Assembly: GCA_902702965.1 (NCBI GenBank)
Contig: CACRXP010000306.1
Coordinates: 616,696-680,695 of the forward strand
Direction of reading: 5' to 3'
Length of the DNA stretch: 64,000 nt
Source of the DNA: Spirometra erinaceieuropaei
Taxonomy: Eukaryota > Platyhelminthes > Cestoda > Diphyllobothriidea > Diphyllobothriidae
In this document: in pieces, positions 11,811 through 23,724 of the stretch
Layout: every line of letters begins with the position of its first letter
How positions within the stretch are numbered: the first letter of the stretch is position 1
Position numbers and translations under genes: made by a program
The notes under the pieces: generated by a model
Databases searched by the model: none
What the model was told of the DNA's origin: nothing
What the model saw: only the letters and a program-made list of their open reading frames with translations

Positions 11811-13560
11811 GAAGACTGCTGACTGATGCACCAACACAATTTTCCTCCGAACTAAGGGACAGGCAGCAGTGGTGCCCTATAAACATAGCCTTAATGGCTA
11901 CTCTGAGCACGTTCAAGGAACAATTTATATCACGTGAGCCACAAACCCCACGGGTGGCGGGTGGAGAAACGGCCTTCAGCGAAAGCTGACTGCGGAATAA
12001 GCAGACCGTCTGATCTGACGGATAATCGTGGACCAGCGCTTTCAGAGGTGCGGAGGGCAGGCATGATGGCAGCCTTATAAAATACCCCAACGTCCGATGA
12101 ATCATTGTGGTATAGCGGTGGTAGGCCGATATTTAACAAGTTTGCCTGCCACTGCTGCCTTTCGGGCAGGTGCTAGTGGTGACAACTTCGGACAAATAAT
12201 CCAATTGACTGTTGTGGACCCGCCTGTACTCATAATTCCCAAACAAAGACGAATGTCCGATTCAGGCGTTAAGATAAGTGCTACGGCGTCCATGGAAACC
12301 GACTAGGCCGGCAACCCTGGTTTAAATGTGTGCACAAAGTAAATGGAGTTAGACTACTCAATTAGAAAAGGACCCTCGGAATTAAATGCTGGGATACGCG
12401 GATTTCCCTCACCCTGGGTGTTCGACGGCGCGTGGTCTTCATCCGTACAATGTGGGTCTCAGTTGCTTGTCTGAATTCTGCATCTGAGACCTAGACTCAA
12501 GATAAGTCAAGGCTCCACAACTCAGCTTCACCGCACTCAATAGCACTTGACTCCTATGGTAGATACAGTGTATCGGTTACTCTCCCGCAGCCAGCGAATT
12601 ACATACCGCTTTCGTGGGAACCAGACAATGACCGACTGACGCCGGCATTGATGTCCTCCCCGTTTACGCCTCAGTGTTATTCGCCGAGTAAAGCAATAAA
12701 GAGACCTACTCGCAACCGCAAAAATCGCCTGAACGACTCCCTAGCCGTGATTTGCTAATTGTTTCCGGGTTCTGGGATTACCGAACTGGGCCAGGCAGCA
12801 TTTCAAACTGTCGCCTTATTTGCCCCTTGCAGCTTGGTTCTCGACACAACGATGGTAAAAAAAACTGCTGGGCTTCTTGAATTAGAACGGGCTAATCATC
12901 GTCAAAACGCGCTTCCAGCATCGTTACAAACATTTTTGCACTTTGTATTCAATAACAGATAGTGCGGATAGTCAGATTGACTACATTCTCGGCTTAGGCT
13001 TCGTTGCTGGGTTCATAATAGCAGGTCGATACGCAATTTAGAAACTGGCAACGCCTATGGGACAGATCATGTTCTTGGCAGCGCACGCCTAGGAATTCGT
13101 CTCCTAACGACACCTAAGATGTTCCGTGCAAAACACCTTGATATTACGACAACCCGGTATATTTTAGGATCTGAGCACAGAGATCCCGGCTCGCCTTGCA
13201 ATCCGAGTCGAAGTTTGTGATCAATAGCCACGATTTATGTCCAGAGACCGGGAAGCAACTGAGGGAATTTCGAGATTCATCCGGCGGCCCACTGTCTGAA
13301 CCAACCGAAAGACCTTATAGTTGTCCGTCCAGACTGCTCGAGCTAGGTTCCGCAACGATGATTCCCTCCATCAACTACGGAAACGCGCAAGTCAGCCAGG
13401 GATGTCCGCAAAGACTATTGGGCTGAGATGACTACCTGAGTAGAGGTCTCAAATGTCGGCGACACCCGAAAACTCTGCCGGAGGATTCGCCAAGCACATA
13501 GTAGAACCTCGGCACGGAGTGATTGCGATGTGAGCGGCGGTTTTGGTACTGAGAACACGC
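11810..13560. other. No recognisable gene
   Basis: Only short overlapping frames on both strands, none matching a family I recognise. No tandem repeat or terminal repeat stands out. Confidence 0.5.
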
Positions 13561-13639
13561 ACGAGCACCTTCTCAACTTTGGCAATTAGCCCATCATCTG
13601 TCCACTTTCCAGCCTGTTTAGTGTCATGACCACAACCAT

Positions 13640-14830
13640 CGGAATAGATCGTCGACCTAGCAGTGACGTTGCGCGACGAGGCTTCCAGACAGAACGACAT
13701 CCCTGTTGAACTCAGGAAGTTTGGTGTCGACAAACTGGCGTCCCCACTCAACGAGACGACTGAACACGCGTTGAGAGACGAAGTCATTCCTGATGATCGG
13801 GATTCGGGCACCCTTGCGTCTACCTTCAAGAAGGGAGACCAGACAAAGTGTGAGAACCCCTACGACATAAAGTAAGTTCTCATGCGAGTTCAGAGTGTTC
13901 GTGTTTCTAGGATGAGACCCAACCAAGGCGGACTTCGATCTGCACGTGGATGTAATTACCAGATATTTACACCGGTGCGCATTCTTAAATCCCGCCACGG
14001 CTACTGGCAACAGACTGTTTTGTGGACTTTGCTGCGACGTTTGAGTCCGTTTACTTCGATCCCGAGGCGGATAATGAGGTAGGCGGTATGATATGAGAAA
14101 AAATACCACTATGATAAAGGTTTGCTATCGCTCTGGTGCTGGTTTATCAAAATCTCCACGGGCGTTCGATATTTAGCCTCATGTTGGACAAGGTTGCATC
14201 ATGTCGCCCACTCAGTTTAACTACGTCTTTGGGTTCTTGGAGGTTTTACGGTGTCGAACCTGCACTCAAGTGCCGTCTAACTGACCTCAAGAACACTGAC
14301 GATATCGCTTTGCTTGCGTTAAGTATTCATGAACTGCAGGGTACAGTCGCGTGTGAGATGGCCAAACCGGTAGGTCTATCTATAGACATCGGGACAACCA
14401 ATGTTAAGGGCTGCTAACTCAAAGTGAATAATGGCAAATACCTCGGAGTGGGGCTGCTGTTAGGTAATCAGAATGAGGACGAGGAAAAACTGGGTGCTTG
14501 CCCAACGTTGCCTCAAACTATCCTTTGGGTAAAGGGCACCAACTCTGTTTTGAGTAGGACAGTGGTCGAACTTGCCCCGACAACATCGCCCGGGTATCTC
14601 AGGTCGTACAAAAAGACGACTGTCCCGTGAACTCAGTGTTACCGCCCTCGGTCCTCCTCCGCTGTCCACCTAAAGGCGCCGAAGAGAAGGTCAACTAAAA
14701 CTCTAGTTCGACACAATCCGTCAAGACATGAAGATGGACCACGGACCTTCGGTACTCCATGGCTGGAAGAGAGGATGGGTCGTGCTTTTCAGAGGCACTG
14801 TCACAGATATTACACATGAAGAAAATTAAT
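13640..14830 (+). pseudogene. Decayed RTE-like LINE reverse transcriptase
   Basis: Frames broken by stops and shifts keep the RTE order. ASRQNDIPVELRK (13,680) and PDDRDSGTLASTFKKGDQTKCEN (13,790-13,860) give the start of the reverse transcriptase. MRPNQGGLRSARGC (13,910-13,955) is the fingers/palm motif. VGQGC (14,185) is the conserved GVRQGC box. LKNTDDIALLA (14,286-14,318) is the catalytic box, with the two aspartates at 14,298-14,303 and asparagine-threonine in place of the usual tyrosine-alanine. The C-terminal tail LSVTALGPPPLST, then DMKMDHGP, ends near 14,830. This tail is the counterpart of 7092-7415. Both fragments belong to one family, but neither is intact and their strands are opposite. 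Confidence 0.7.
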
Positions 14831-14839
14831 GACATCGAG

Positions 14840-15370
14840 ACCGGTTATATCAGGAATAGTTACAGCTGTAGCGATTACAACCTGTAGATTATGGAGCGCG
14901 GTCCTGCCGAGAGGGGCAGGCAGTTCGGCAGAGAGCCTTTTTTCTACATCAAATCATTAGACCCTTGTGAGTCTGGCAGCCGCCCGCACTGTCTAAACAG
15001 ACCAATTATGGGAAACGCCGAGTAATTCCCCAACGTGAAGAACTAGAAAATGCGGCCTTAAAGGGTGCGATTGATGACATCAACACAACCATGTCTGCCG
15101 AACGGAAAACACGTGGTTGGAAAAACGCAAACAGAACCTGCATCTCTCCCTGTCTGCCAGTAATCTGAGTCTCTCTGCCAACCTGGAGTCGTGCTCTTTT
15201 AGATAATCTAAAAGCAGAGCCACCAAACAGGACAGTAACGATCATCTGCGAACTGGCTCCGCGTAAAGTCAACATAACCCCAACGTCCAACCCGTTCCAT
15301 GGTGTTTCCGTCGTCAGCAAAAATTCCGCGAAGGGACCGACTCCGCTAGGCATCTTCGGACGAATGCAAC
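14840..15370. other. No recognisable gene
   Basis: Short frames only. It lies between the RTE relic and the zinc-finger LINE tail and may contain the decayed C-terminal reverse-transcriptase part of copy B, but no motif can be read. Confidence 0.4.
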
Positions 15371-15379
15371 AAAAACACG

Positions 15380-16150
15380 AAATATCCACCTACTGTCTCC
15401 GCAAACTTCCCTATACTACATCCCCACCGCAACCCCCAAGAAGACGACGATCACTGCCACCAGTGAGCATACTCCTGATGTCCGACCATCCCCATCCTCA
15501 GCCACAATTCCCGCGACAACGGCGCAGACATCTACCATTTCTCTCGCTCCCACCACCAACTAAAGCACTCCCGATGTCCTACCAACAATCCCCCTCCCTA
15601 CCACCAGCAATACGGACTAGATCTCAACATGCCCACATTGCGACCGCACCTTCACATCACTCATGGGCCTGGGCGGTTACTTGTGACTCTATCGCACTGA
15701 GATCGGCAAACCCGTGTCTGGAGTCCCTGTGTGCATCCTCCACATCCGCCTCTACTGTTCGCATTGTCTATATACGCCTTCATAAAAATCTGCGGCAAAA
15801 CATCGCAGACAAAACCCTATCACCACACATACGAGCCCGTCCCACATCACCCAACACAGGAGCGCAGTAGGTACCTTTAACGCAGGTAGGAAGTGTGCTA
15901 TTTTGCGCAACCTGGAGACAAGCCAGTTCGTGTGACACACGCAAACGGGCTCCTGCAACTCTGTCTGCCAGAACGCCCATCACTCCCTCCGCCCGGCACC
16001 AGATGGTTGTCAGGCTCGGGAAACCAACTGGAGCGAGGGAGAGGGAAGTGAAAGGTAGGTTGACTCTTAAGACTTCGTCCCCACGGCATTTCGGGGCATT
16101 CTTTCACAATAAGCAATCCGAACCGTTTTTAGACTATCACGCTGTGCTAA
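15380..16150 (+). pseudogene. Zinc-finger LINE copy B: Pro/Thr-rich linker, C2H2 fingers and 3' tail
   Basis: A Pro/Thr/Ser-rich stretch (about 15,410-15,610) leads into a C2H2 finger read as [18 protein letters not shown] at 15,629-15,682, then a stop, then the conserved inter-finger linker LYRTEIGKPVSGVP. A second CxxC pair follows at about 15,750. This is the same order as in the best copy at 42.2-43.0 kb, where a Ser/Thr-rich linker precedes CPHCDRTF and a HRTETGEPV linker. A tail element at 16,110-16,146 matches the end of copy A. The long plus-strand frame at 15,364-15,870 is in a different frame from the fingers and is a shadow. Confidence 0.6.
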
Positions 16151-17120
16151 AAGTTGTGACCTGTAAGGCTGTCGTCCGATGAAATAAATCGATCCTCTTA
16201 GGACGGAGAATCAGGCTACAACGGCTTCTTCTGAATGTGGTTGTACGGCACTCCTCCTGCTTAGGTGGGATCCGAGCCGCACCTTATTTCTGTAGAAACC
16301 CGGTCCCTCGTAAGCGGATCAGGCCTGTGTGGCACGAGCTATTAAGCTGTTAGTCACTGCTCCCGATGCCGCCTCCGCTCTTCTTGACACAGGCTTATCG
16401 TCGGGCTCAGATGGGTGAGGAAGGAGGTAAGGCGGCAGATGCTGGGCGAGTCTATTAAAGCTACAAACAAACTCACGCACGAGTCACCGGTGCTGTGCCC
16501 ACTCTGCTACTGGGCACGCAGTGCATATCGCCGTTCGCAACGGTTGGACTGGCAGGAAATGGGATGTGTGGTGCTGCAACTGCAAAACGCCGGTTCAAAC
16601 CACTATTCGTTTTTTCGATTAAATAACTTTGTCCCCTGGCATAAACATAGGACTGAACCTACAACACCACCTCGCTGTAAACTTAGGTCTCGGCTGTGCG
16701 CATAGATCGTTGCCCTGAGAACAAGAATACTAGCCTGGTCGGCTAAATGCGAATCGATTGCACTTTGACTGGATAGGCGGAGTCGTGAACCCCAACCAGC
16801 ATCTGATAGTCCTGTCTCGCTTGCTGCCCACTCATGCAGAGGATTAATCTATCCGACCGCATAAGTGTATATGATAATCACCAATAAGATAACACACATC
16901 GTTCACACCACACGTACTTACCTCCACAACATGACCGATCGACTGTTAATATCGGCAAGATCCACAACTGTACAGGAGTTGACGCGGTGGTAACTTGTCT
17001 GTGACTGTTGATAGTGAAGCAGACGTGCGCTGAGTCGATCTCATTTTCTATTACTCAACTCACCGTAGTCCAGTGGAAAGACAGAGCAAAAGCAACCTAT
17101 TAATACTCAAGCCGGCCCCT
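16150..17120. other. No recognisable gene
   Basis: No frame matches a known family. A 96-codon plus-strand frame at 16,415-16,705 has no domain I recognise and no conserved counterpart in the window. Confidence 0.45.
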
Positions 17121-17124
17121 TCCC

Positions 17125-17215
17125 GGTGTGACAGCTCACGCCTGTCCCGCACAGGTCTGATAGAACACTTGCGAATCAACCATAACGAGACTGGTGAACT
17201 GCAGTTTTGAACCTA
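17125..17215 (+). pseudogene. Isolated C2H2 finger remnant of a zinc-finger LINE
   Basis: The frame reads CDSSRLSRTGLIEHLRINHNETGE. It parallels the finger and linker of the intact copy (a C..C start, GLVGHLRIH and TETGE). Only one finger is recognisable. It may be the end of copy B after an insertion, or a separate copy C whose tail is near 19,650. Confidence 0.4.
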
Positions 17216-17299
17216 GGTCTACACTCATCACATCCACCTCGCTGCCGACGCTGTACCCGCACATCCCGACATCCCATGGATCTATTCGTACGCGCACAC

Positions 17300-18930
17300 A
17301 GAAAGACGAGCACTAAACGTTTGTCCGTCCATCATGCAAAAACGATGTGATGGCTTTTGCGAAGATCAGTAATGGTAGGCGACACTTTGTATACGTGTAA
17401 GCAAGCATGCGGCACACACTGAAAGGCAGTTTCGGGCCACGAAGCCACTGCGCCTAAACACATATTCAGCCAGTCACACTGGGACTTGCCGCTGGCACGG
17501 CAGAGGGGGGTTGAGGTCGACCCAGCTCAAATTTGAGGCTTTGGTTTCTTAGCTAATCAATCAAATACGCTTTTAAAATATGAAAACAACCCAATATGTG
17601 CAGATTAGACGGTTTATAATTGACGTGGTCGCTTGGTCCTATTCAGGGCTAAACTACTGACTGCTATAAATCCACAGTGCAGTCCGCATAGTACGTCACG
17701 TATGTGAGGTAGGGAGTGCTTTAATGGATCGCGTAAACGTAGCTTTGATTTCGTCAGCTTCTGAACTCATGTCCACCCCAGTCGTCTAGACTTCGGGTCA
17801 TCACTAGAGCATGGTGGTTTTGAGAACAGTGGGAAAGAAAGCCTCGAAAGTCTGCCAGTATCAACAAGCTCACACGCAAGTTGTCACTGCGCCCTCTCCA
17901 TGAACGCAGCGGTCCTCGTCGCCTGCAGTTTATAGAATTGATATAAGTGCAGAGCGGTAACAGACATGATGCAACTTCGCTAATTGTTGTCTTAAAGGCA
18001 GAATGCTGCCCTCCCCATGCATTGTGACGATTACAGACTGGAGGTAGATGGAAAGAAGAGGAGCAGTTTAGGAATATTGACATAGCAAGAGGCTAGAGTG
18101 ACTATTTCAGACTTATCTGCCTTCACTAGCCAACGATACTCAGTCTGAAAAAGGATGATATAACAACTTTTGGGAAAATTTAGATGAAGGAATTCAATAC
18201 CGGCCTGGAGCGCAACACCAACCTCGGAAAGAGTCAGCAGACCTTAATTGTACCGAGTGGCCTTTTTCTGTACAGTCCTTGGGGATCTGCCGGCATTGAT
18301 AAGTAAACAATCCAAATGGACACTTATTTACTAAAAGTTGGGCTGCGCAGCACAGCTGACGCGCAGAACCCGACCCAAGACAATTCACCGCAAATTAAGA
18401 AACAAAAATCTCCGCAGACAAACACTCCCACACGTTATTGGTGGGGTAGCATTTTAAGTAGTTCGGACAATGGTGGTGGTTTTGGGTACTGTTTTTAAGT
18501 CTAAATGGAGATTAAGTAATTTTAATTTCCAAGGATATGCATGACGGATATAATATGCACTCGATGCATGTTGTGAAATGATCAGAGCGCTGTCCTGCTT
18601 ACCAGCGCGTGAGTCCAAAAGTTGCCTAGTCGATTTTTCACCGACAAAGATCGTTGATTCATGTCAAAACATAAATTATCTCAAGCTAAGAATTACAAAA
18701 CAAACTGAAAGCAACCAGCGCTGCGGATGGAGTGGCGACAAACACAAGGGAGACTTGAATGGCTATCCCCGGTTTATCATCCATAGTCAGCTTATCAACA
18801 TAATTACTGGTCACTATGCGACAGCCACAGACTACTCTGATTTGAGGCCCAAAGCTCGGCGGGGCGAGTATGTAATGTAGCCTGGTGGGCGAAAGCCCTT
18901 ATACCATTGCTAGCATTCCTGATCAGAACT
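17300..18930. other. No recognisable gene
   Basis: Short unsupported frames on both strands, no tandem repeats, no readable transposon motif. Confidence 0.45.
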
Positions 18931-18934
18931 GCCG

Positions 18935-19085
18935 GAACAGCGAGCCTACAGCTCGACTGTAAGGCGTTGGGCCACTTAATGCCCAATGACCAAGGAACCC
19001 CCGTTCGAGTCCCAGGTCATCCGGGCCTGGGGTCGGGCATGACTGGCTAACGACGGCCAATAAGCCAGAAGTGGTTATCGCAATC
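18935..19085 (+). repeat. tRNA-derived SINE-like element
   Basis: A box-B sequence GTTCGAGTCC (19,003-19,012) lies about 30 bases after a hairpin that looks like an anticodon arm: TTGGGC (18,967-18,972), an eight-base loop, GCCCAA (18,981-18,986). Before it, GACTGTAAGGCGTTGG resembles the D-arm and box A of a leucine- or serine-type tRNA. The T-stem does not pair properly, so this is not a functional tRNA gene. A T-run occurs about 80 bases downstream at 19,091-19,097. A SINE head or tRNA pseudogene is the best reading. Confidence 0.45.
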
Positions 19086-19089
19086 TCCC

Positions 19090-20002
19090 TTTTTTTAGTC
19101 GTTGGTTCATCTGTACAATTACCGGCAGGTATGCAATTGCCTGCGATGGCTCGATGTGGAGTCCTGGGCGCAAAATGGCGAGTATGTCCCATAAATTAAT
19201 CAGAAAACGCCTCCTCATCGCTGTAAATGGCTATTTTCTTTCCGGCTAAATGACTTCCTCCGTTTTGTAAAGCAGAGAAGTATCTATGTCGGTGAGAGTT
19301 TAACTGTGCTAAACAACAAATTAGGTGGTGATAGTCGAACTGAAAGGCAGCTGTATCCCTTAAACCAATCGATCGGAGTAAGTCGGACGTTTTTATTCGT
19401 TCTGAATGTTATATGCACTTCAGTCGCACGGGTCCTTTTAATCACCCAACGGATAGAGCGTAAAATCCTAACTCCCAACACCACCGAATGCACCGAATCC
19501 CTCGCCGGAACAAATATCTTACTCGCTGCCACCGCTGAATCTACTGCGGGTACCACAGTCCACTGCATCAATTCCTGCATTGGCACCGCTGCTACAGCTA
19601 CGTTCATCTGTCATACGACCAATTTCTGGTGCTCAAAGGATGGTCCACGTCAACCGTTTTAGACTACCATTTGGTACGTTACTGTCCTATATGCGACCTA
19701 AATAAACATTTATGAATACGCATATGCGCCCAAAATATATCTCATTCGACTGAGTTTATGCTGAAATATTAGAATCAGGAAAAAAGTAAATATAAGGAAG
19801 TGACGCCCTCTAAGAAGGGAATGGCGGAATCACCAAACAAAGATACGGCATCATATCAGACGAGTGGGTTTTCACGCAGACTTCAGCAAAGAGTACTAAA
19901 ATTTATTGCAAACCATGGCAGGCGAACGTGACAGCATTCGTCTTTAATCTAGGGAAACTAAACAAGAAGCATAATATTAAATTTAGAAAACTCCAATTCG
20001 TA
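19090..20002. other. No recognisable gene; flank of the left arm
   Basis: A 118-codon plus-strand frame at 19,306-19,662 is Thr/Ala/Cys-rich and matches no family I know. A segment at 19,650-19,668 (AACCGTTTTAGACTACC) resembles the LINE tail motif at 11,775 and 16,125, so part of this may be a third zinc-finger LINE tail. The inverted repeat described next may extend into this stretch; its outer boundary cannot be seen because the right arm runs off the window. Confidence 0.4.
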
Positions 20003-21015
20003 CGACGGGTAAGCTGAACCCAGAAGAAATATAAAAAAATCAAATGAAGCAAGTGCTGCAAGATACTGTCGATAATGTGATAATTAACCAAAGCTCAGCC
20101 TCCGAAAAATTGGTTACTTGACTAATAGAGCTACTGCCCGTACTAGGCTTGGTCCAGATGCTCCCAAATAGCAATCTCTGACTAAACCATGCAAATTGCG
20201 CAGGAGGCATTTAAGTGTTTAATTTATTTTAATGTAGGCAGTGCACGATAAATTCGAAGTAAGTTGTTGATCCGTCTCATTCTTTCCCAATCCTGACCTC
20301 CGAAATTCTGTGCCACCCATAACAGAGCTCCATCTAGATTATGAAATGGTCGGTTATTGTTCCAATGTTGAGGCTAACGAATGACTCGGCGGCTCATAGG
20401 TTAGTGCTCTAAGCGAACATTTGGAACGCGTCTGTATGCGCGATACTGGTTACGGATTAACACGCCATTTAGGCGAACCATCTGGAGGAGCAGGCAAGTC
20501 TATATATTTGCAAATCCAAAGAGGAGGCATCCCTTGATGCACAGTCGCAGTCCATATCGGGAAACCCCATCTGCTTTGGTTAATCCTTACCACACTGCAC
20601 ACACAAGGTAAATGCTTATTATATGGCTAACATGCAGACTCAGAAAACAATGTCACCTCCGCGCACCACATTACGCATAAACTCCACTAACCGACGGCGT
20701 AACTGCACACCGAAATTCGAAGTCGACTCACACCATCAACCAATAATCTATATCGTGACTGGTTCGGAACTATGAGAAGTAAGAACGCACTGAAAGTGGA
20801 TTATTATAATACTGTGTTTTGGAGAGCTTGGTCGCTTTGCCACTGTCAAAGCGTTAAACGGAATTATTTGAACATAAGTAGAAGTGGCGTGCAGTGCCGT
20901 GCTAGTCACGAGTTAAAAACTTGCCTTGCATGAGTGCTTTTTCCGTACAGTATCTAGGGGTTAGCTGATATTGTAGTATATAAGATGGTGTAGCGCAGGT
21001 TCAGAACGCTATTAA
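20003..21015. other. Outer part of the left arm, no recognisable gene
   Basis: No long frame and no family match. The same sequence lies reversed at 62,987-64,000. Confidence 0.5.
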
Positions 21016-21084
21016 ATGGATGATGATGACGAAATGAGTCGAAATTCCGCGAAGTGTTTTGGGCAATTCGTTCGGTCATTGCTC

Positions 21085-21164
21085 ACTCAAGTGAGAAAGA
21101 TCAACATGAAGGTATCTTTAGACAACCGGCCGCTGCTAAAAGACGAGAAGTTCCCACAAATATC
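21085..21164 (+). repeat. About 80-bp dispersed repeat, plus orientation
   Basis: This segment (from CTCAAGTGAGAAAGATCAAC to the codons for EKFPQIS) recurs in opposite orientation at 23,725-23,793, where an N gap cuts it off. Both versions also occur in the right arm. The frame through it reads INMKVSLDNRPLLK, and the other copy reads very similarly, so it may be a conserved coding fragment. It lies inside a 62-codon frame (21,016-21,204, starting MDDDDEMSR) that is kept in both arms. I do not recognise the protein. Confidence 0.6.
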
Positions 21165-21268
21165 CTTTGGGATCTGTGTACGCCAACCAAAAGTGTGTCG
21201 GTGACGGGCCGATCGATTTTTCTCTTTTTTCATTGCCTCGGACTTCTGGAGGACGCTTGAGTGGCCTC

Positions 21269-21640
21269 TCAGCTGCGGGAATAATGAGATGAAATCACGA
21301 TGGAGGATGTCCAGGCTGGCGGCAATAGTTGCCTCGAGTCGGTGGCTTTTCTGAACAATGTAGTTCGCAGTTGTCTTATTGCACACCGGCGCACAAATCC
21401 TTCGAATGAAGGTAGGTGGTTGCTTGTCTCGGCCTTCATCGCGACCAGGCTCAGTAATTTGCGAAGGTGTTCAATGCCATTCTGTTGGAAAACGACGAAG
21501 GTATCGACGACCCGAGTCACGAAGTTTGGTTGATAATTATCTGATACGAAGTGTTCTATCCACTAAATAACTAGTTCAACACGCAGGCCTGATAGGGAGG
21601 AGCATGGGACTGCTTTAAATCTATTTTCGCACCTGCCCAC
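21269..21640 (-). pseudogene. Broken counterpart of an unidentified 123-codon frame
   Basis: The right arm has an open frame of 123 codons at 62,362-62,733. The left arm has the same sequence, but it is open only for 83 codons (21,269-21,520) and interrupted further upstream. The product is not recognised: it is mostly soluble-looking, with no signal peptide or membrane segment. Confidence 0.3.
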
Positions 21641-21900
21641 AAAGAGTGACATGCGTTTCGACGCAGTGCCGTAGAACCACGAACAGACGTTTGGACTGCA
21701 GGGGTTTATTTATTTCCTCATAACGTCCAGCCATTCTTTAACTCACATAGTCTGCTGTTTGATGTTTTGTAATAAAACCATGTGACGGCATCAAAGCATG
21801 CAACGGACTCATCTGGTTCTAACTTCAGGTGTTTTATGCTTTTACGAAATTTATTGGCAGAAATTAATGTTGTTGGTGAGCCTTTGGCCTAAATGTTAAG

Positions 21901-22199
21901 AAAGTCAAGCGTGAAGGAATATTTCCCCGGAATGAATTTGAAGCAAGCAAGGACAGCAGAATTTAATGGTACCATTTTCATTTCTATGTTGCATTTTGAA
22001 GTTACCATTTTATCGATTAGTCTACGCGCAGTACACGTTGACCTTGCTGTTTTACATCGATTTTCTGTGTCGAAATTCAAACCTTTGTACCTTTCTCACT
22101 TGTTATTTCTGTTATGCAACGACCGGCAGCAGTTGAGAAGCCGTCGCGAAATTTTGTGTTACCATTAAATTCTGCTGTCCTTGCTTGCTTCAAAGTCAA
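21901..22199. mobile_element. 283-bp MITE with 8-bp target duplication, present only in the left arm
   Basis: The element (21,909-22,191) is flanked by AAAGTCAA at 21,901-21,908 and 22,192-22,199. The right arm has a single AAAGTCAA at 62,094-62,101 and no element. The 291-bp length difference equals 283 plus one 8-bp duplication exactly. Perfect 32-bp inverted repeats are at 21,940-21,971 and 22,160-22,191; one end carries 31 extra bases outside the inverted repeat. It encodes no protein, so it would depend on a transposase elsewhere. An 8-bp target duplication is the hallmark of the hAT superfamily, which is the likeliest class. Two further partial copies form the fold-back element at 25,651-26,097. 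Confidence 0.9.
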
Positions 22200-23640
22200 A
22201 CGTCTATTTTGCCAAAGAGCATGTCGGAGTGCTAAGAGGAGAGACGAGTGGCCTGAGTGATAGATTTGCCCTGCATACCTCCGGCAGGCCGTAAAAATGA
22301 CCTTAGCGGAATCACTGTGTCACGAAGACAGCCAGATGCTGAAAACGATTTTCGTATTGTCTCCGAGTTTTTCATGACCTTCCAATTTGGTGGCCCATTC
22401 TGTTCCAAAGAGTTGAAACACGACACAACACTCCAGCAGGAAAGAACACAGGGCGAATTCGCCTTCGGAAACAATTTCGGCTCAACGAACATCATAGTTA
22501 TTTTATCAAGAAAAGCAAGGGCCAGGCGATCAGACGACGGTTAAATTTTCGACCACTTGGAGTCTGGAGGGTCATTAAAGGGGTCTGTGGGTCACTTTTC
22601 CGATTGTTACAGTCCGTTGGAGAGCGTATAATACGCCAACCAAGGCAACAGTTCGTCGCAGTCTGATGCAACTTGGAGGCACTCCGCCATTTAGTGGAGC
22701 CTCAATAGTTGTCTGCAAAATAGTTTAAATTGAGGACTACCATAACTACATTGCTGAAGCTGACTGGAAATTTTAATTCCGCTTCCAAGATTACACATTG
22801 ACAACTCAGAAACTAGACTTAAACTTGCAACCCGCAACGAACACTGGAAAAACGGGCCATACTTTAGAATTTAGAGAGCGAATATCATAAACCGGGACAT
22901 ATTAAAGACAAACGGCTAAAACCTGAGGTTTGCTGCTCAGATGTCTGCTCCATAAAAAAACCTCTGGACTTTCTTGCGGCTAACAGAATCCTGCGCCATT
23001 TTATAGGCAAAGTCGGAGACAAGAAGGCCCAGAGCTCTTAAGATAACAATGCCGACACAGCCCGATGATAAATTCACCTGACGGGAGAGAAGAGCCGTCA
23101 GACCGAACATCCTGCATCGCGGTGGCACTTAATAGCTTCATGTAATTTGGTCCTGCCAATCTTCCTGGTCCCATAATTTTTCAGTATAATCCGGAAACTG
23201 TTCTCACAAGTCGCACCCGGTACTTCTTATACTCAGAGATATCAGCTGGCGAACATAAATTTTTTGCGGGTTTGAAGACTCGAAGCTGGTCTCTGCTTCC
23301 TTTTTTGCATCAACTCTAGCTCCAATCTTCCGTCCATTGACACCTTCCCTGTGAGTGTGCTGTCTTATGCCACATGTAGCCCCTCCATACTGATTCCGCC
23401 GCCTCCTTGCACTACATTTAAGCGCACCCTCATCTTTGCTCCCACGTTCGCCTTCATTTGGAATAATCTTCGCCAGAAACTAGGTCGTCGCCTAAGTTAC
23501 TGGTATTCAAGTCGAAATTACCCAAACACCTAACACCCGATAGCATACAGGCACTTTTAACGGTCTCATTCCCGAACGCTCAGCTTCATGACTTCGAGAA
23601 TGATCCTCCTGGGATTTAGTGGTAGATCTAGTGGTAACCG
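22200..23640. other. Arm sequence with unidentified conserved frames
   Basis: Frames at 22,257-22,544 (+), 22,232-22,495 (-), 22,937-23,128 (-) and 23,351-23,533 (+) have counterparts in the right arm at the same positions. Opposite-strand frames are conserved equally, so conservation reflects the recent duplication and not selection. No domain is recognised. Confidence 0.4.
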
Positions 23641-23724
23641 TCGATTATATCATTAGGAGCCCTGTTTTGAATTTGTTTCTAAATCCCCTGCTATCACTCC
23701 TCCCCCATAGCGACGGTTTGGGTG

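Noticed and set aside
15364..15870. A 168-codon Pro/Ser-rich plus-strand frame
   Set aside because: The zinc-finger cysteines are in a different frame of the same strand, so this is a shadow of LINE copy B.
19003..19012. A functional tRNA gene
   Set aside because: The T-stem does not pair and no acceptor stem can be closed.
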